From contig NZ_SNZA01000008.1 of NCBI RefSeq assembly GCF_004363305.1, positions 1 to 64,000 on the forward strand: DNA of 64,000 nt. Direction: 5' to 3'. Numbering within the stretch: position 1 is the first letter of the stretch; each line of letters starts with the position of its first letter. A program made the translations under genes and the position numbers. The notes beneath the pieces are model-generated. The model saw only the letters and a program-made list of their open reading frames with translations. It made no database searches and had not been told where the DNA came from. Shown here piece after piece: positions 19,527-29,883 of this stretch. The stretch comes from Marinomonas communis (GTDB lineage Bacteria; Pseudomonadota; Gammaproteobacteria; Pseudomonadales; Marinomonadaceae).

Positions 19527-21620
19527 GTGGCACGTAAGACACCCATCAATCGTTACCGCAATATTGGTATTTGTGCGCACGTTGATGCGGGTAAGACGAC
19601 AACTACTGAGCGTGTTCTGTTCTACACCGGTCTTTCTCATAAGATCGGTGAGGTCCATGATGGTGCAGCCACCATGGACTGGATGGAACAGGAGCAAGAG
19701 CGTGGAATCACGATCACTTCAGCGGCAACAACTTGCTTCTGGAGTGGGATGAGTCAGCAGTTTGATCAACACCGTATTAATATTATCGACACCCCTGGGC
19801 ACGTAGACTTTACCATCGAGGTAGAGCGTTCTTTGCGTGTGCTAGATGGTGCTGTTGTAGTTCTGTGTGGATCTTCTGGTGTGCAGCCTCAAACAGAGAC
19901 TGTTTGGCGTCAGGCAAACAAATACGAAGTGCCTCGCATGGTATTCGTCAATAAAATGGACCGTACGGGTGCAGATTATTTTCATGTTGTTCATCAACTT
20001 GGAGATCGTCTGAATGCTAATGCTGTTCCAATTCAGATTAACATCGGTACAGAAGAGAACTTCGCTGGCGTTGTTGATCTAATCTTGATGAAAGCCATCA
20101 TGTGGAATGAAGAAGACCAGGGTATGACTTATACTTTGGAAGACATTCCTGCGGACTTGGTGGATGTTGCTGAAGAATGGCGTGAAAAAATGGTCGAGGC
20201 GGCCGCTGAAGCAAATGAAGAGTTAATGGATAAGTACCTTGAAGAAGGTGAATTGTCCGTTGAAGACATCAAGGCAGGCTTGCGCGCGCGAACACTCGCG
20301 AACGAAGTAGTATTGGTAACTTGTGGTTCTGCATTTAAGAACAAAGGTGTCCAAGCTGTACTTGATGCGGTTGTCGAATATCTTCCTTCACCCCTTGAAG
20401 TAAAAGCGATCGAAGGCACCCTTGAGGATGCTGAAACCGTTGTTACTCGTGAAGCGGATGACAACGCACCATTTGCGGCACTAGCATTTAAAATTGCTAC
20501 TGACCCATTTGTGGGTACGCTTACTTTCGTGCGTGTGTATTCTGGCTCGTTAAATTCTGGTGATGCAGTGTATAACTCTGTAAAACACAAGAAAGAACGT
20601 GTTGGACGTATGGTTCAAATGCATGCCAATAACCGTGAGGAAATCAAAGAAGTTCTTGCGGGTGATATTGCGGCATTGATCGGCATGAAAGATGTCACCA
20701 CAGGCGATACGCTGTGTGATAACAAAGATATTGTTGTCTTAGAGCGTATGGAGTTCCCTGAGCCAGTAATTTCTGTCGCTGTAGAGCCTAAGTCTCAAGC
20801 GGATCAAGATAAAATGGCTGTGGCTCTTGGTAAGTTAGCACAGGAAGACCCTTCTTTCCGTGTTGAAACTCACGAAGAGACAGGTCAAACCATTATCTCT
20901 GGTATGGGTGAGCTTCACCTAGATATACTTGTGGACCGAATGAAGCGTGAATTTAAAGTTGACGCAAATATTGGTAAGCCACAGGTATCTTACCGAGAGA
21001 AAATTCGCAAAGAAGTGGAAGTTAACCACAAATTTGTACGACAGTCTGGTGGCCGAGGACAGTACGGTCACGTTGTTATGAAGCTGATTCCAACCGAACA
21101 AGAAGGCTTGGAATTCGTGAATGAGATTGTCGGTGGTGTTATTCCTAAGGAATACATCCCTGCTGTCGAGAAGGGCGTTTCAGAGCAAATGAAGAATGGT
21201 GTTATTGCTGGATACCCGTTATTGGGTTTGAAAGTTGTGCTGTTCGATGGATCCTTCCATGATGTTGACTCTAACGAAATGGCCTTTAAAATTGCAGCTT
21301 CTCAAGGCTTAAAGAAAGGTGCTGCGGACGCAGATCCTTGTGTTCTTGAGCCTGTGATGAAGGTAGAAGTTGTAACTCCTGAAGAGTACATGGGTGATGT
21401 GATGGGTGACCTGAATCGTCGTCGTGGACTTGTACAGGGGATGGAAGACTCCCCATCTGGTAAGATTATTCGAGCAGAAGTGCCGTTAGGCGAGATGTTT
21501 GGGTATGCAACAGATGTGCGTAGCTTGTCGCAAGGGCGTGCGAGTTATGCAATGGAGTTTCTGAAATACGCTGAAGCGCCAGCTAGTGTGGCAGACGCGA
21601 TCATCAAAAATGAAATTTAA
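19527..21620 (+). CDS. fusA: Elongation factor G
   Basis: EF-G drives GTP-dependent translocation and, with RRF, ribosome recycling. The start is GTG 19527, after CGGAG. The 697 residues carry the GTPase motifs [12 protein letters not shown] (G1), DTPGHVDF (G3) and NKMDRTGAD (G4), followed by domains II to V including [11 protein letters not shown]. Length is near E. coli (704). It is the third gene of the str operon. Confidence 0.99.
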   Translation: MARKTPINRYRNIGICAHVDAGKTTTTERVLFYTGLSHKIGEVHDGAATMDWMEQEQERGITITSAATTCFWSGMSQQFDQHRINIIDTPGHVDFTIEVERSLRVLDGAVVVLCGSSGVQPQTETVWRQANKYEVPRMVFVNKMDRTGADYFHVVHQLGDRLNANAVPIQINIGTEENFAGVVDLILMKAIMWNEEDQGMTYTLEDIPADLVDVAEEWREKMVEAAAEANEELMDKYLEEGELSVEDIKAGLRARTLANEVVLVTCGSAFKNKGVQAVLDAVVEYLPSPLEVKAIEGTLEDAETVVTREADDNAPFAALAFKIATDPFVGTLTFVRVYSGSLNSGDAVYNSVKHKKERVGRMVQMHANNREEIKEVLAGDIAALIGMKDVTTGDTLCDNKDIVVLERMEFPEPVISVAVEPKSQADQDKMAVALGKLAQEDPSFRVETHEETGQTIISGMGELHLDILVDRMKREFKVDANIGKPQVSYREKIRKEVEVNHKFVRQSGGRGQYGHVVMKLIPTEQEGLEFVNEIVGGVIPKEYIPAVEKGVSEQMKNGVIAGYPLLGLKVVLFDGSFHDVDSNEMAFKIAASQGLKKGAADADPCVLEPVMKVEVVTPEEYMGDVMGDLNRRRGLVQGMEDSPSGKIIRAEVPLGEMFGYATDVRSLSQGRASYAMEFLKYAEAPASVADAIIKNEI

Positions 21621-21654
21621 TCATCATACTTACTATTTATAAGGTGTATGTATC

Positions 21655-22878
21655 ATGGCAAAAGAAAAGTTCGAACGTAGTAAACCACACGTTAACGTTG
21701 GTACTATCGGTCACGTTGACCACGGTAAAACTACTCTAACAGCAGCACTTACTCGTGTATGTGCAGAAGTATTCGGCGGTACAGCGGTTGCTTTTGACGG
21801 TATCGACAACGCTCCAGAAGAGCGTGAGCGTGGTATCACGATCGCAACTTCTCACGTAGAGTACGATTCTCCAACTCGTCACTACGCACACGTAGACTGT
21901 CCTGGACACGCCGATTATGTTAAAAACATGATCACTGGTGCTGCTCAAATGGACGGCGCGATCCTAGTGTGTGGTGCGACTGACGGCCCAATGCCTCAGA
22001 CTCGTGAGCACATCCTTCTTTCTCGTCAGGTAGGTGTACCTTACATCGTAGTTTTCCTAAACAAAGCAGACCTTCTAGCTGAAGACTGTGGCGGTGCTGA
22101 CTCTGAAGAATACGCAGAAATGCTTGAGCTTGTAGAGATGGAACTACGTGACCTTCTTTCTGAGTACGACTTCCCAGGTGATGACACTCCAATCATCCCA
22201 GGTTCTGCCCTAATGGCATTGAACGGCGAAGACGGCAACGAAATGGGTACTACTGCAGTTAAGAAACTAGTAGAAACTCTAGACGAGTACATCCCTGAGC
22301 CAGAGCGTGCAATCGACGGTGCATTCATCATGCCTATCGAGGACGTATTCTCTATCCAAGGTCGTGGTACTGTAGTAACTGGCCGTGTAGAGCGTGGTAT
22401 CATCAAAGTTGGTGAAGAAGTTGAAATCGTTGGTATCAAAGATACTACTAAAACAACTTGTACTGGCGTTGAGATGTTCCGTAAGCTTCTAGACGAAGGT
22501 CGTGCTGGTGAGAACTGTGGTATCCTTCTACGTGGTACTAAGCGTGACGAAGTTCAGCGTGGTCAAGTACTAGCTAAGCCTGGTTCTATCAACCCACACA
22601 CTGAATTCGAAGCAGAAGTATACGTTCTGTCTAAAGATGAAGGTGGTCGTCACACTCCATTCTTCAAAGGTTACCGTCCACAGTTCTACTTCCGTACAAC
22701 TGACGTAACTGGTTCTTGTGAACTACCTGAAGGCGTGGAAATGGTTATGCCTGGTGACAACATTCAAATGACTGTTACTCTAATTCACCCAATCGCGATG
22801 GACGAAGGTCTACGTTTCGCGATCCGTGAAGGTGGTCGTACAGTAGGTGCTGGTGTTGTTGCTAAGGTTCTTAAATAA
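21655..22878 (+). CDS. tuf: Elongation factor Tu
   Basis: EF-Tu delivers aminoacyl-tRNA to the ribosome. Motifs are [21 protein letters not shown] and FLNKADLL, and the C-terminal barrels end in [13 protein letters not shown]. It has 407 residues, slightly longer than the 394 of E. coli, with extra residues in the G domain and domain II. It is the only tuf gene in this window: the usual tufB site between tRNA-Thr and tRNA-Trp is empty. Codon use is very biased, as expected for an abundant protein. Confidence 0.99.
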   Translation: MAKEKFERSKPHVNVGTIGHVDHGKTTLTAALTRVCAEVFGGTAVAFDGIDNAPEERERGITIATSHVEYDSPTRHYAHVDCPGHADYVKNMITGAAQMDGAILVCGATDGPMPQTREHILLSRQVGVPYIVVFLNKADLLAEDCGGADSEEYAEMLELVEMELRDLLSEYDFPGDDTPIIPGSALMALNGEDGNEMGTTAVKKLVETLDEYIPEPERAIDGAFIMPIEDVFSIQGRGTVVTGRVERGIIKVGEEVEIVGIKDTTKTTCTGVEMFRKLLDEGRAGENCGILLRGTKRDEVQRGQVLAKPGSINPHTEFEAEVYVLSKDEGGRHTPFFKGYRPQFYFRTTDVTGSCELPEGVEMVMPGDNIQMTVTLIHPIAMDEGLRFAIREGGRTVGAGVVAKVLK

Positions 22879-22916
22879 TATCTAGTTAATCTAGATAGGT
22901 TTAAGAAACCCAACAG

Positions 22917-22946
22917 AAAAGGTCGCTCCTTGAGCGGCCTTTTTTT
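22917..22946 (+). terminator. Terminator of the str operon
   Basis: AAAAGGTCGCTC pairs with GAGCGGCCTTTT (one T-G pair) across a 3-nt loop, with a run of T at 22940-22946. It ends the str transcript after tuf and is followed directly by the S10 promoter. Confidence 0.92.
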
Positions 22947-22972
22947 ATGAGTGCTGTTTTTAAACTGGTTAC

Positions 22973-23001
22973 TTGACAACCAATTTTAAAGCGGCTAACA
23001 T
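22973..23001 (+). promoter_or_regulatory. Promoter of the S10 operon
   Basis: A perfect TTGACA (22973-22978) is 17 bases from TAACAT (22996-23001). Transcription would start near 23008, leaving a leader of only about 70 bases before rpsJ. Confidence 0.85.
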
Positions 23002-23077
23002 TCGCCGTCCTTAAATAAGGATGGTAGATCAAATTTTGTACAAAAGATCTATCTGAACATAGTATTTGGAGTTGGAA

Positions 23078-23389
23078 ATGCAAAGCCAAAAAATCCGTAT
23101 TCGTTTGAAAGCATTCGATCACCGTCTGATCGACGCTTCAACGCAAGAGATTGTGGACACTGCTAAGCGCACAGGCGCTCAAGTACGTGGTCCAATTCCA
23201 CTTCCTACTCGCAAAGAACGTTACACTGTACTGATTTCTCCACACGTAAACAAAGATGCGCGTGATCAATACGAAATCCGTACACACAAACGTGTTCTAG
23301 ACATCGTTGAGCCAACAGAAAAAACTGTTGATGCTCTAATGAAGCTAGATCTTGCGGCAGGCGTGGAAGTACAAATTTCTTTGGGCTAA
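23078..23389 (+). CDS. rpsJ: 30S ribosomal protein S10 (uS10) / NusE
   Basis: S10 is a 30S head protein and, as NusE, a partner of NusB and NusG in antitermination. ATG 23078 gives 103 residues starting [19 protein letters not shown], the family start; GGAG lies 6 bases upstream. A longer in-frame start at 23066 adds four residues and lacks a site. It is the first gene of the S10 operon, followed by an unusual 127-base spacer. Confidence 0.98.
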   Translation: MQSQKIRIRLKAFDHRLIDASTQEIVDTAKRTGAQVRGPIPLPTRKERYTVLISPHVNKDARDQYEIRTHKRVLDIVEPTEKTVDALMKLDLAAGVEVQISLG

Positions 23390-23390
23390 T

Positions 23391-23500
23391 CCCCAAAGTT
23401 TTAGGGGTGCGATAACCAACAAGTATTTGTTGGCCTAAGCACATTAGTGGAACGATCTGGAATGGTCGGCCGTAGCGGGTGATAGCCCCGTACACAACTG
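23391..23500 (+). other. Structured rpsJ-rplC spacer
   Basis: The spacer between rpsJ and rplC contains CCCC...GGGG (23391-23407), a perfect CCAACAA-GTAT-TTGTTGG hairpin (23416-23433), and a GTAGCGGG...CCCCGTAC stem near 23472-23493. No T-tracted terminator or clear promoter is seen. The function is unknown; a processing or autoregulatory element is possible. Confidence 0.55.
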
Positions 23501-23516
23501 GCAATTGAGGTAAAAA

Positions 23517-24155
23517 ATGGCTATTCAATTAGTCGGACGTAAAGCCGGAATGACACGTATCTTCAACGAAGATGGTGTATCCGTGCCAGTAACCGTTATC
23601 GAGGTTGAACCGAACCGTGTAACACAGGTGAAAAACGCAGAAACTGACGGCTACGCAGCTGTTCAAGTAACTGTAGGTACTCGCCGTGCTAGCCGTGTAA
23701 ACAAAGCTGCTGCAGGTCACTTTGCAAAAGCGAACGTTGAAGCGGGTCGTGGTTTGTGGGAGTTCCGCCTTTCAGGTGACGAAAAAGAAATCAATGTTGG
23801 CGACGAGCTAACAGTAGCGGATTTTGAAGCTATTACTTCTGTTGACGTAACTGGTCAATCAAAAGGTAAAGGTTTCCAAGGTGGCGTTAAGCGTCACAAC
23901 TTCCGTACGCAAGATGCTACACACGGTAACTCATTGTCTCACCGTGCTCCTGGTTCCATCGGTCAATGTCAAACACCTGGTCGTGTTTGGAAAGGCAAAA
24001 AGATGGCTGGTCACATGGGCGCAGCTCAAGTAACAACTCAGTCTTTAGAAGTTGTTCGCGTTGATGCTGAGCGTAACCTTATCCTTGTTAAAGGTGCGGT
24101 TCCTGGCGCTGTAAATGGTGACGTAATCGTTCAACCAGCAGTTAAAGCTCGCTAA
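23517..24155 (+). CDS. rplC: 50S ribosomal protein L3 (uL3)
   Basis: L3 is an early-assembly protein whose loop reaches the peptidyl-transferase centre. It has 212 residues (E. coli 209). The loop reads [15 protein letters not shown]. In E. coli the residue at the His of GHMG is the Gln methylated by PrmB, so that modification cannot occur here in the same form. A TGAGG site precedes ATG 23517. It lies 12 bases before rplD. Confidence 0.98.
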   Translation: MAIQLVGRKAGMTRIFNEDGVSVPVTVIEVEPNRVTQVKNAETDGYAAVQVTVGTRRASRVNKAAAGHFAKANVEAGRGLWEFRLSGDEKEINVGDELTVADFEAITSVDVTGQSKGKGFQGGVKRHNFRTQDATHGNSLSHRAPGSIGQCQTPGRVWKGKKMAGHMGAAQVTTQSLEVVRVDAERNLILVKGAVPGAVNGDVIVQPAVKAR

Positions 24156-24167
24156 GAGGGGTAGACA

Positions 24168-24773
24168 ATGAACTTGAATCTAACAGGTGCTGAAGGAACT
24201 GTAGAAGTTTCTGACGTGACCTTTGCGCGTGAATACAACGAAGCGCTAGTTCACCAGGTTGTTACTGCTTACCTGGCTGGTGCTCGTCAAGGCTCTCGTG
24301 CTCAGAAAACTCGCTCTGAAGTAGCCGGTGGCGGTAAAAAGCCATGGCGTCAAAAAGGTTCTGGCCGCGCACGTGCTGGTACAATCCGTAGTCCTCTATG
24401 GCGTACTGGTGGCGTAACTTTCGCTGCTAAACCTCAAGACCACTCTCAGAAAGTAAACAAGAAGATGTATCGTGCAGCAATGCGCACCATCTGGTCTGAG
24501 CTTGCTCGTCAAGACCGTCTTGTTGTAGTTGAAGAGCTTTCAATCGAAGCTCCAAAAACTAAGCTTTTCAAAGCTAAAATGGCTGAATTGAATGTTGAGA
24601 ACGCGCTAGTTGTAGCGCAAGAGCTAGATGCAAATCTGTTCCTAGCTGCTCGCAACATTCCGAACGTTGACGTTCGTGATGCAGCGTCTGTTGACCCTGT
24701 TAGCTTGATTGCATACGACAAAGTGTTGGTGACAGTTGGTGCTCTGAAACAAGTTGAGGAGGCACTAGCATGA
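24168..24773 (+). CDS. rplD: 50S ribosomal protein L4 (uL4)
   Basis: L4 has a globular domain and a long basic loop lining the exit tunnel, seen here at about residues 42-85 ([19 protein letters not shown] and nearby). It has 201 residues, as in E. coli. In E. coli L4 also represses the S10 operon through the leader before rpsJ. The leader here is short, so the same control is uncertain. Its stop overlaps the rplW start by 4 bases. Confidence 0.98.
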   Translation: MNLNLTGAEGTVEVSDVTFAREYNEALVHQVVTAYLAGARQGSRAQKTRSEVAGGGKKPWRQKGSGRARAGTIRSPLWRTGGVTFAAKPQDHSQKVNKKMYRAAMRTIWSELARQDRLVVVEELSIEAPKTKLFKAKMAELNVENALVVAQELDANLFLAARNIPNVDVRDAASVDPVSLIAYDKVLVTVGALKQVEEALA

Positions 24774-25066
24774 TCGGCGAACGCATTTATAAAGTGTTGT
24801 TAGGTCCACACATCTCTGAGAAAGCGACTATCGTTGCCGAAGGTAATGGTCAGTACGTATTCCGCGTAGTAAAAGACGCGACTAAGCCAGAGATTAAACA
24901 AGCAATCGAAGCGTTGTTTGAAGTCAAAGTTGAATCTGTTCGCACGTTGAACCAAAAAGGTAAAACGAAGCGCACTGTTCGTGGTCTAGGCAAGCGTAAC
25001 GACGTGAAAAAAGCGTACGTACGTTTGGCAGAAGGCCAAGAAATTGATTTCTTGGGCGCTGAATAA
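24770..25066 (+). CDS. rplW: 50S ribosomal protein L23 (uL23)
   Basis: L23 sits at the tunnel exit and is the docking site for trigger factor and SRP. The 98 residues include the conserved start [16 protein letters not shown] and the long loop with [16 protein letters not shown] (about 62-77). ATGA overlap with rplD implies coupled translation. Confidence 0.98.
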   Translation: MIGERIYKVLLGPHISEKATIVAEGNGQYVFRVVKDATKPEIKQAIEALFEVKVESVRTLNQKGKTKRTVRGLGKRNDVKKAYVRLAEGQEIDFLGAE

Positions 25067-25080
25067 GGGGAGATAGGTCA

Positions 25081-25905
25081 ATGGCTGTTGTAAAAAGTAA
25101 GCCAACGTCTGCAGGCCGTCGTCACGTTGTTAAAGTTGTTAACACTGACTTGCATAAAGGTGCGCCTTACGCGCCTTTGCTAGACAAAAAAAGCAAGTCT
25201 GGTGGTCGTAACAACAACGGACGCATCACTACGCGTCACGTAGGTGGTGGTCACAAGCAGCATTACCGTGTTGTAGATTTCCGTCGTAACAAAGATGGTA
25301 TCCCTGCGGTAGTTGAGCGTTTGGAATATGATCCAAACCGTTCTGCACACATTGCATTAGTAAAATATGCTGATGGTGAGCGTCGTTACATCATCGCTTC
25401 TAAAGGTCTAGAAGCTGGTGCTGTCGTTTCTAGCGGTGCTGATGCGCCTATCAAAGCTGGTAATACTTTGCCTCTGCAAAACATTCCAGTAGGTAGCATT
25501 GTTCACTGTATCGAGCTTAAGCCAGGTAAAGGTGCACAAATTGCACGTTCTGCTGGTGCTTCTGCTCAGCTTGTTGCTCGTGAAGGTCGTTACGTAACTC
25601 TACGTCTACGTTCTGGTGAGATGCGTAAAGTTCTAACTGAATGTCGCGCAACTCTTGGTGAAGTATCTAACTCTGAGCACACTCTACGTGTTCTAGGTAA
25701 AGCTGGTGCTAAGCGCTGGCGTGGTGTTCGCCCAACAGTTCGTGGTGCGGCAATGAACCCGGTTGATCACCCACACGGTGGTGGTGAAGGTCGTAGCTCT
25801 GGTGGTCGTCACCCAGTTACTCCTTGGGGCGTGCCTACTAAAGGTTACAAAACGCGCAAGAACAAGCGTACTGATAAACTTATTGTACGTCGTCGTACTA
25901 AGTAA
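25081..25905 (+). CDS. rplB: 50S ribosomal protein L2 (uL2)
   Basis: L2 is needed for subunit joining and peptidyl-transferase activity. The 274 residues end in the typical basic tail. The conserved [17 protein letters not shown] block (about 226-242) contains the histidine important for activity. An AGGGGAGAT-type site precedes ATG 25081. Confidence 0.99.
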   Translation: MAVVKSKPTSAGRRHVVKVVNTDLHKGAPYAPLLDKKSKSGGRNNNGRITTRHVGGGHKQHYRVVDFRRNKDGIPAVVERLEYDPNRSAHIALVKYADGERRYIIASKGLEAGAVVSSGADAPIKAGNTLPLQNIPVGSIVHCIELKPGKGAQIARSAGASAQLVAREGRYVTLRLRSGEMRKVLTECRATLGEVSNSEHTLRVLGKAGAKRWRGVRPTVRGAAMNPVDHPHGGGEGRSSGGRHPVTPWGVPTKGYKTRKNKRTDKLIVRRRTK

Positions 25906-25920
25906 TAAGAGGAAACGACT

Positions 25921-26196
25921 GTGCCACGTTCACTAAAAAAAGGTCCTTTTATCGACCTTCATTTGTTGAAAAAGGTAGAGGCTGCGGTAGAAAAGAATGA
26001 CCGTCGTCCAATTAAAACTTGGTCGCGCCGTTCTACAATCTTCCCTGAATTCGTAGGGTTGACTATCGCTGTCCATAATGGTCGCCAACACGTCCCAGTT
26101 CTAGTATCTGAGGATATGGTCGGTCATAAATTGGGTGAGTTCGCTCCGACCCGTACCTACAAGGGTCACGCTGCGGACAAAAAGGCCAAACGGTAA
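25921..26196 (+). CDS. rpsS: 30S ribosomal protein S19 (uS19)
   Basis: S19 is in the 30S head and contacts S13 and the A-site finger. It starts at GTG 25921 after AGAGGAAA and gives 91 residues beginning [18 protein letters not shown], the classical start. The [16 protein letters not shown] motif is at about 68-83. It lies 15 bases after rplB. Confidence 0.99.
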   Translation: MPRSLKKGPFIDLHLLKKVEAAVEKNDRRPIKTWSRRSTIFPEFVGLTIAVHNGRQHVPVLVSEDMVGHKLGEFAPTRTYKGHAADKKAKR

Positions 26197-26212
26197 TTAA
26201 GGGGTATTAATC

Positions 26213-26545
26213 ATGAGTGAAGTAAGCGCTTCATTGAAGGGTGCTCGCCTCTCAGCGCAGAAGGCCCGTTTGGTAGCAGATCAAATCCGCGGCAAATCTG
26301 TAAGCGAAGCACTGAACATTTTGGCGTTCAGTCCTAAAAAGGCGGCAGCAATTGTCAAGAAAGTACTAGAGTCTGCTGTAGCTAACGCTGAGCATAACGA
26401 AGGTGCTGATATCGATGACTTGCGTGTTTCTACGATCTACGTTGACGAGGCTATGACTCTAAAACGTATCAAAGCTCGTGCTAAAGGCCGTGCTGATCGT
26501 ATTCTAAAACGCGGTTGCCATATTACAGTTAAAGTCGCTGACTAA
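26213..26545 (+). CDS. rplV: 50S ribosomal protein L22 (uL22)
   Basis: L22 lines the exit tunnel with a long beta hairpin, seen at about 84-100 ([17 protein letters not shown]), the region where macrolide-resistance changes are known. It has 110 residues, the usual length. [17 protein letters not shown] near the N-terminus is the family signature. An AGGGGTATT site precedes the ATG. Confidence 0.99.
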   Translation: MSEVSASLKGARLSAQKARLVADQIRGKSVSEALNILAFSPKKAAAIVKKVLESAVANAEHNEGADIDDLRVSTIYVDEAMTLKRIKARAKGRADRILKRGCHITVKVAD

Positions 26546-26559
26546 TTAGGAGATACCCA

Positions 26560-27240
26560 ATGGGTCAGAAGGTTCATCCAACTGGAATTCGCCTAGGGAT
26601 AGTTAAAGACCATACTTCTACTTGGTATGCGAACAACCAAAACTACTCTAAGCAACTTTTAAACGATCTTCAGGTACGTAAATACCTAGAAGAGAAACTT
26701 GTACAGGCTTCTGTTTCTCGCATCGAGATCCAGCGTCCTGCACAAACAGCTCGTATTACTATCCACACTGCTCGTCCGGGCATCGTGATTGGTAAGAAAG
26801 GCGAAGATGTTGAGAAACTACGTAACGCTGTATCAGCAATGATGGGTGTTCCAGTTCACATCAACATCGAAGAAATTCGTAAACCAGAACTAGATGCTAA
26901 ATTGGTTGCGCAAAACATTGCTGGCCAGCTTGAGCGTCGTGTTATGTTCCGTCGTGCAATGAAGCGTGCAGTACAAAACGCTATGCGTGCCGGCGCGAAA
27001 GGTATCAAGGTTCAGGTAAGTGGTCGTCTGGGCGGTGCTGAAATCGCACGTGCAGAATGGTACCGTGAAGGTCGTGTGCCTCTACACACTCTACGTGCTG
27101 ACATCGACTACGCTACTTATGAAGCTCTAACAACTTACGGCATCATCGGTGTTAAAGTTTGGATCTTCAAAGGCGAAATCTTGGGCGGTATTGAACAAGT
27201 GCGTGCTGAAAAAGGCGCACAGAAGAAGAAGTCTAAGTAG
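26560..27240 (+). CDS. rpsC: 30S ribosomal protein S3 (uS3)
   Basis: S3 lies at the mRNA entry channel and takes part in mRNA unwinding. The 226 residues include an N-terminal KH type II domain with the GxxG loop ([13 protein letters not shown], about 76-88) and the C-terminal domain with [26 protein letters not shown] precedes the ATG. It is 10 bases before rplP. Confidence 0.99.
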   Translation: MGQKVHPTGIRLGIVKDHTSTWYANNQNYSKQLLNDLQVRKYLEEKLVQASVSRIEIQRPAQTARITIHTARPGIVIGKKGEDVEKLRNAVSAMMGVPVHINIEEIRKPELDAKLVAQNIAGQLERRVMFRRAMKRAVQNAMRAGAKGIKVQVSGRLGGAEIARAEWYREGRVPLHTLRADIDYATYEALTTYGIIGVKVWIFKGEILGGIEQVRAEKGAQKKKSK

Positions 27241-27250
27241 GGGGTAGTCA

Positions 27251-27664
27251 ATGTTACAGCCGAAACGTACTAAGTTCCGTAAGATGCAAAAAGGCCGTAA
27301 CCGCGGTCTAGCACTTCGCGGTAACCAAGTTAGCTTTGGTGAATTCGGATTGAAGTCGACTGAACGTGGTCGAATCACCGCTCGTCAAATTGAAGCGGCG
27401 CGTCGTGCAATGACTCGTCACATCAAGCGTGGTGGTAAAATTTGGATCCGTGTATTCCCAGATAAGCCTATTACTCAGAAGCCTCTTGAAGTGCGTCAGG
27501 GTAAAGGTAAAGGTAGCGTAGAATACTGGGTGGCTCAAATCCAACCAGGTAAGATGCTTTATGAAGTTGAGGGCGTATCTGAATCTCTAGCTCGCGAAGC
27601 TTTCGCGCTAGCAGCAGCTAAGCTTCCTCTAGCTACAACTTTCGTAACGCGTACGGTGATGTAG
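27251..27664 (+). CDS. rplP: 50S ribosomal protein L16 (uL16)
   Basis: L16 contacts A-site tRNA and joins late in 50S assembly. It has 137 residues with the start [19 protein letters not shown] and the arginine-rich segment [19 protein letters not shown] (about 56-74). The Arg equivalent to the hydroxylated Arg81 of E. coli appears retained near [12 protein letters not shown]. It abuts rpmC with no gap. Confidence 0.98.
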   Translation: MLQPKRTKFRKMQKGRNRGLALRGNQVSFGEFGLKSTERGRITARQIEAARRAMTRHIKRGGKIWIRVFPDKPITQKPLEVRQGKGKGSVEYWVAQIQPGKMLYEVEGVSESLAREAFALAAAKLPLATTFVTRTVM

Positions 27665-27856
27665 ATGAAAGCAAAAGAATTGCAAGAAAAGTCTGTAGCT
27701 GAGCTACAGCAGACCTTGATCGAACTACTACGTGAGCAATTTACTCTGCGTATGCAGAAAGCCACTGGTCAGTTGGCTCAAACGCATTTGCTCTCGCAAG
27801 TTCGCCGCAATATCGCACGTGTTAAAACCGTGCTAAATGATAAGGCAGGTAACTAA
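27665..27856 (+). CDS. rpmC: 50S ribosomal protein L29 (uL29)
   Basis: L29 is a small two-helix protein next to L23 at the exit tunnel. The 63 residues match the family length, with [20 protein letters not shown] at the start and [15 protein letters not shown] near the end. The ATG directly follows the rplP stop (TAG-ATG), so it depends on coupled translation. Confidence 0.98.
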   Translation: MKAKELQEKSVAELQQTLIELLREQFTLRMQKATGQLAQTHLLSQVRRNIARVKTVLNDKAGN

Positions 27857-27857
27857 G

Positions 27858-28124
27858 ATGGCAAGTGTAGAAACTCAAGCTCGTACAGCTACTGGTAAAG
27901 TAGTAAGCGATAAGATGGATAAGTCCATCGTGGTACTAGTTGAGCGTACTGAACGTCACCCTCTATACGGTAAGTTCGTTCGTCGTTCTACTAAACTACA
28001 CGCTCATGATGAAAACAACGAGTGTCAAGTTGGTGATACAGTTAAGGTTGTTGAAACACGTCCTTACTCTAAAACTAAAACTTGGAAACTGGTTCAGGTT
28101 GTTGAGAAAGCAGCTGCTGTATAA
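27858..28124 (+). CDS. rpsQ: 30S ribosomal protein S17 (uS17)
   Basis: S17 is an OB-fold primary binder of 16S rRNA. I use ATG 27858 (88 residues, [20 protein letters not shown]); an earlier in-frame ATG at 27837 lies inside rpmC and would add unlikely residues. The conserved KTWKLVQVV end is present. An AGG-containing site just inside the rpmC 3' end serves the start. Confidence 0.97.
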   Translation: MASVETQARTATGKVVSDKMDKSIVVLVERTERHPLYGKFVRRSTKLHAHDENNECQVGDTVKVVETRPYSKTKTWKLVQVVEKAAAV

Positions 28125-28175
28125 GCAGCTCCTTCCTTCATGAGACTTGTTATCTAATTTGATTGGAGAGCAGAA

Positions 28176-28544
28176 ATGATTCAAACAGAATCGATGCTTG
28201 ATGTAGCAGATAACAGCGGCGCAAAGCGCGTTCAGTGTATTAAAGTACTGGGTGGCTCTCATCGTCGTTATGCTACTATTGGTGACGTAATTAAAGTCAC
28301 AGTTAAAGAAGCGATCCCTCGTGGTCGTGTTAAGAAAGGCCAAGTTATGAACGCAGTTGTCGTTCGAACTAAGAAAGGTGTGCGTCGCCCTGATGGCTCA
28401 GTGATCCGTTTTGATGTAAACTCTGCGGTTCTATTGAACGCATCTGGCGCGCCAATTGGTACACGTATCTTTGGCCCTGTGACACGTGAGTTGCGTACAG
28501 AGCAATTCATGAAAATTGTTTCTCTTGCGCCAGAAGTGCTGTAA
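28176..28544 (+). CDS. rplN: 50S ribosomal protein L14 (uL14)
   Basis: L14 forms an intersubunit bridge and is the binding site of the silencing factor RsfS. It has 122 residues: start [20 protein letters not shown], and [11 protein letters not shown] near the end. TTGGAGAG lies before ATG 28176. A 51-base gap from rpsQ marks the traditional S10/spc border; no convincing terminator is seen there, so transcription probably continues. Confidence 0.99.
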   Translation: MIQTESMLDVADNSGAKRVQCIKVLGGSHRRYATIGDVIKVTVKEAIPRGRVKKGQVMNAVVVRTKKGVRRPDGSVIRFDVNSAVLLNASGAPIGTRIFGPVTRELRTEQFMKIVSLAPEVL

Positions 28545-28561
28545 GAGGTAGGGGACCGAAT

Positions 28562-28879
28562 ATGCGTAAAATCAAACGTGACGATGAAGTCGTAGTAATT
28601 GCTGGTAAAGACAAAGGCAAACGCGGCAAAGTTGTTAAAGTAGTAGACGAAAACCGCGTGATTGTTTCTGGTATCAATATGGTCAAGAAACATGAGAAGC
28701 CAAACCCAATGAAGGGTACGACTGGCGGTATCGTTGAAAAAGAAGCACCTATCCAGGTTTCTAACGTAGCCATTTTTAACAATGCTACTGGTAAAGCGGA
28801 TCGCGTCGGCTTTAAAGTGAATGAAGACGGTACTAAAGTACGTGTTTTCAAATCAAACAGTGAAGCGATCGACGCCTAA
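28562..28879 (+). CDS. rplX: 50S ribosomal protein L24 (uL24)
   Basis: L24 starts 50S assembly. The 105 residues contain a KOW motif near the N-terminus ([19 protein letters not shown], about 9-27) followed by the [17 protein letters not shown] segment. An AGGTAGGGG-type site precedes ATG 28562, and the spacer to rplE is 17 bases. Confidence 0.98.
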   Translation: MRKIKRDDEVVVIAGKDKGKRGKVVKVVDENRVIVSGINMVKKHEKPNPMKGTTGGIVEKEAPIQVSNVAIFNNATGKADRVGFKVNEDGTKVRVFKSNSEAIDA

Positions 28880-28896
28880 GAGCGAGAATTATAGCC

Positions 28897-29436
28897 ATGG
28901 CGAGACTTAAGCAAGTTTATAAAGATCAAGTAGTAGCTCAACTGACTGAACAGTTCAGCTACAAAAACGTAATGGAAGTGCCTAAGATCACTAAAATTAC
29001 GTTGAACATGGGTGTTGGTGAAGCTATCGCAGACAAGAAACTTCTTGAAAATGCGGTAAATGATCTTACAGCACTTAGCGGCCAAAAAGTTGTAGTAACA
29101 AAAGCACGCAAATCTGTTGCGGGCTTCAAAATCCGTGACGGTTACCCGATCGGTTGTAAAGTTACTCTTCGTGGCGACCGTATGTGGGATTTCTTCGACC
29201 GTTTGGTTGACGTTGCAATCCCACGTATCCGTGACTTCCGTGGTTTGAACCCGAAGTCATTTGACGGACGCGGTAACTACAGCATGGGTGTTAAAGAGCA
29301 GATCATCTTCCCAGAAATCGATTACGATAAAGTTGATCGTGTACGTGGTCTTGATATCACTATCACAACAACTGCTCGTACCGACGAAGAAGGTCGTGCT
29401 TTGCTAGCCGCCTTTAGTTTCCCTTTCAAGAAATAA
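28897..29436 (+). CDS. rplE: 50S ribosomal protein L5 (uL5)
   Basis: L5 binds 5S rRNA and P-site tRNA. The 179 residues are E. coli length. [15 protein letters not shown] and [20 protein letters not shown] are family signatures. In E. coli, S8 represses the spc operon by binding near the start of this gene; I could not identify such a structure with confidence here. Confidence 0.99.
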   Translation: MARLKQVYKDQVVAQLTEQFSYKNVMEVPKITKITLNMGVGEAIADKKLLENAVNDLTALSGQKVVVTKARKSVAGFKIRDGYPIGCKVTLRGDRMWDFFDRLVDVAIPRIRDFRGLNPKSFDGRGNYSMGVKEQIIFPEIDYDKVDRVRGLDITITTTARTDEEGRALLAAFSFPFKK

Positions 29437-29448
29437 GAGGTAGGAATC

Positions 29449-29754
29449 ATGGCTAAAGTATCAATGATTCAACGCGAAGCTAAGCGCACAAAATTAGTAG
29501 CAAAGTACGCTGAAAAGCGTGCTGCTCTAAAAGCGATCATTAACGACGTTAATGCATCGGACGATGAAAAGTGGGAAGCAACGCTTAAACTGCAAGCGCT
29601 TCCACGCGATTCATCTTCTTCTCGCCAGCGTAACCGTTGTCAGGTTACTGGTCGTCCACACGGCGTATTCCGTCGCTTCGGCTTGTCTCGTATCAAGCTA
29701 CGTGAAGCAGCGATGCGCGGTGATGTACCAGGCTTGAAGAAAGCTAGTTGGTAA
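29449..29754 (+). CDS. rpsN: 30S ribosomal protein S14 (uS14), zinc-free form
   Basis: S14 is in the 30S head. The 101 residues are the long form without the CxxC pairs of the zinc type (only one Cys, in [12 protein letters not shown]). The C-terminal block [20 protein letters not shown] is well conserved. It is followed by an unusually long 129-base gap holding a large hairpin, whereas most neighbours in the operon are 6-18 bases apart. Confidence 0.98.
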   Translation: MAKVSMIQREAKRTKLVAKYAEKRAALKAIINDVNASDDEKWEATLKLQALPRDSSSSRQRNRCQVTGRPHGVFRRFGLSRIKLREAAMRGDVPGLKKASW

Positions 29755-29759
29755 GCAAG

Positions 29760-29845
29760 TAGAGCGCGATCATAATACATTGCAGTGAGGGGGTGTCCAA
29801 ATACTGGACATTCCGCTCGCTGCTGTGTACTATGCGCGAGCTCTA
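29760..29845 (+). other. Long imperfect hairpin between rpsN and rpsH
   Basis: An inverted repeat covers the whole stretch. Its left arm starts TAGAG-CGCG-ATCATAATACA and ends TGTCCA (29794-29799). Its right arm starts TGGACA (29805-29810) and ends CGCGAGCTCTA. The arms agree along almost all of 40 bases apart from a few bulges, with a 5-base loop AATAC. It begins 6 bases after the rpsN stop and ends 38 before rpsH. It has no T run. TGGACA (29805-29810) and TACTAT (29828-29833) are 17 bases apart and could be an internal promoter. Function unknown. Confidence 0.75.
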
Positions 29846-29883
29846 TTTGCTGCACAATGGTTTTTTCTATTAGGAGCTCTTAA

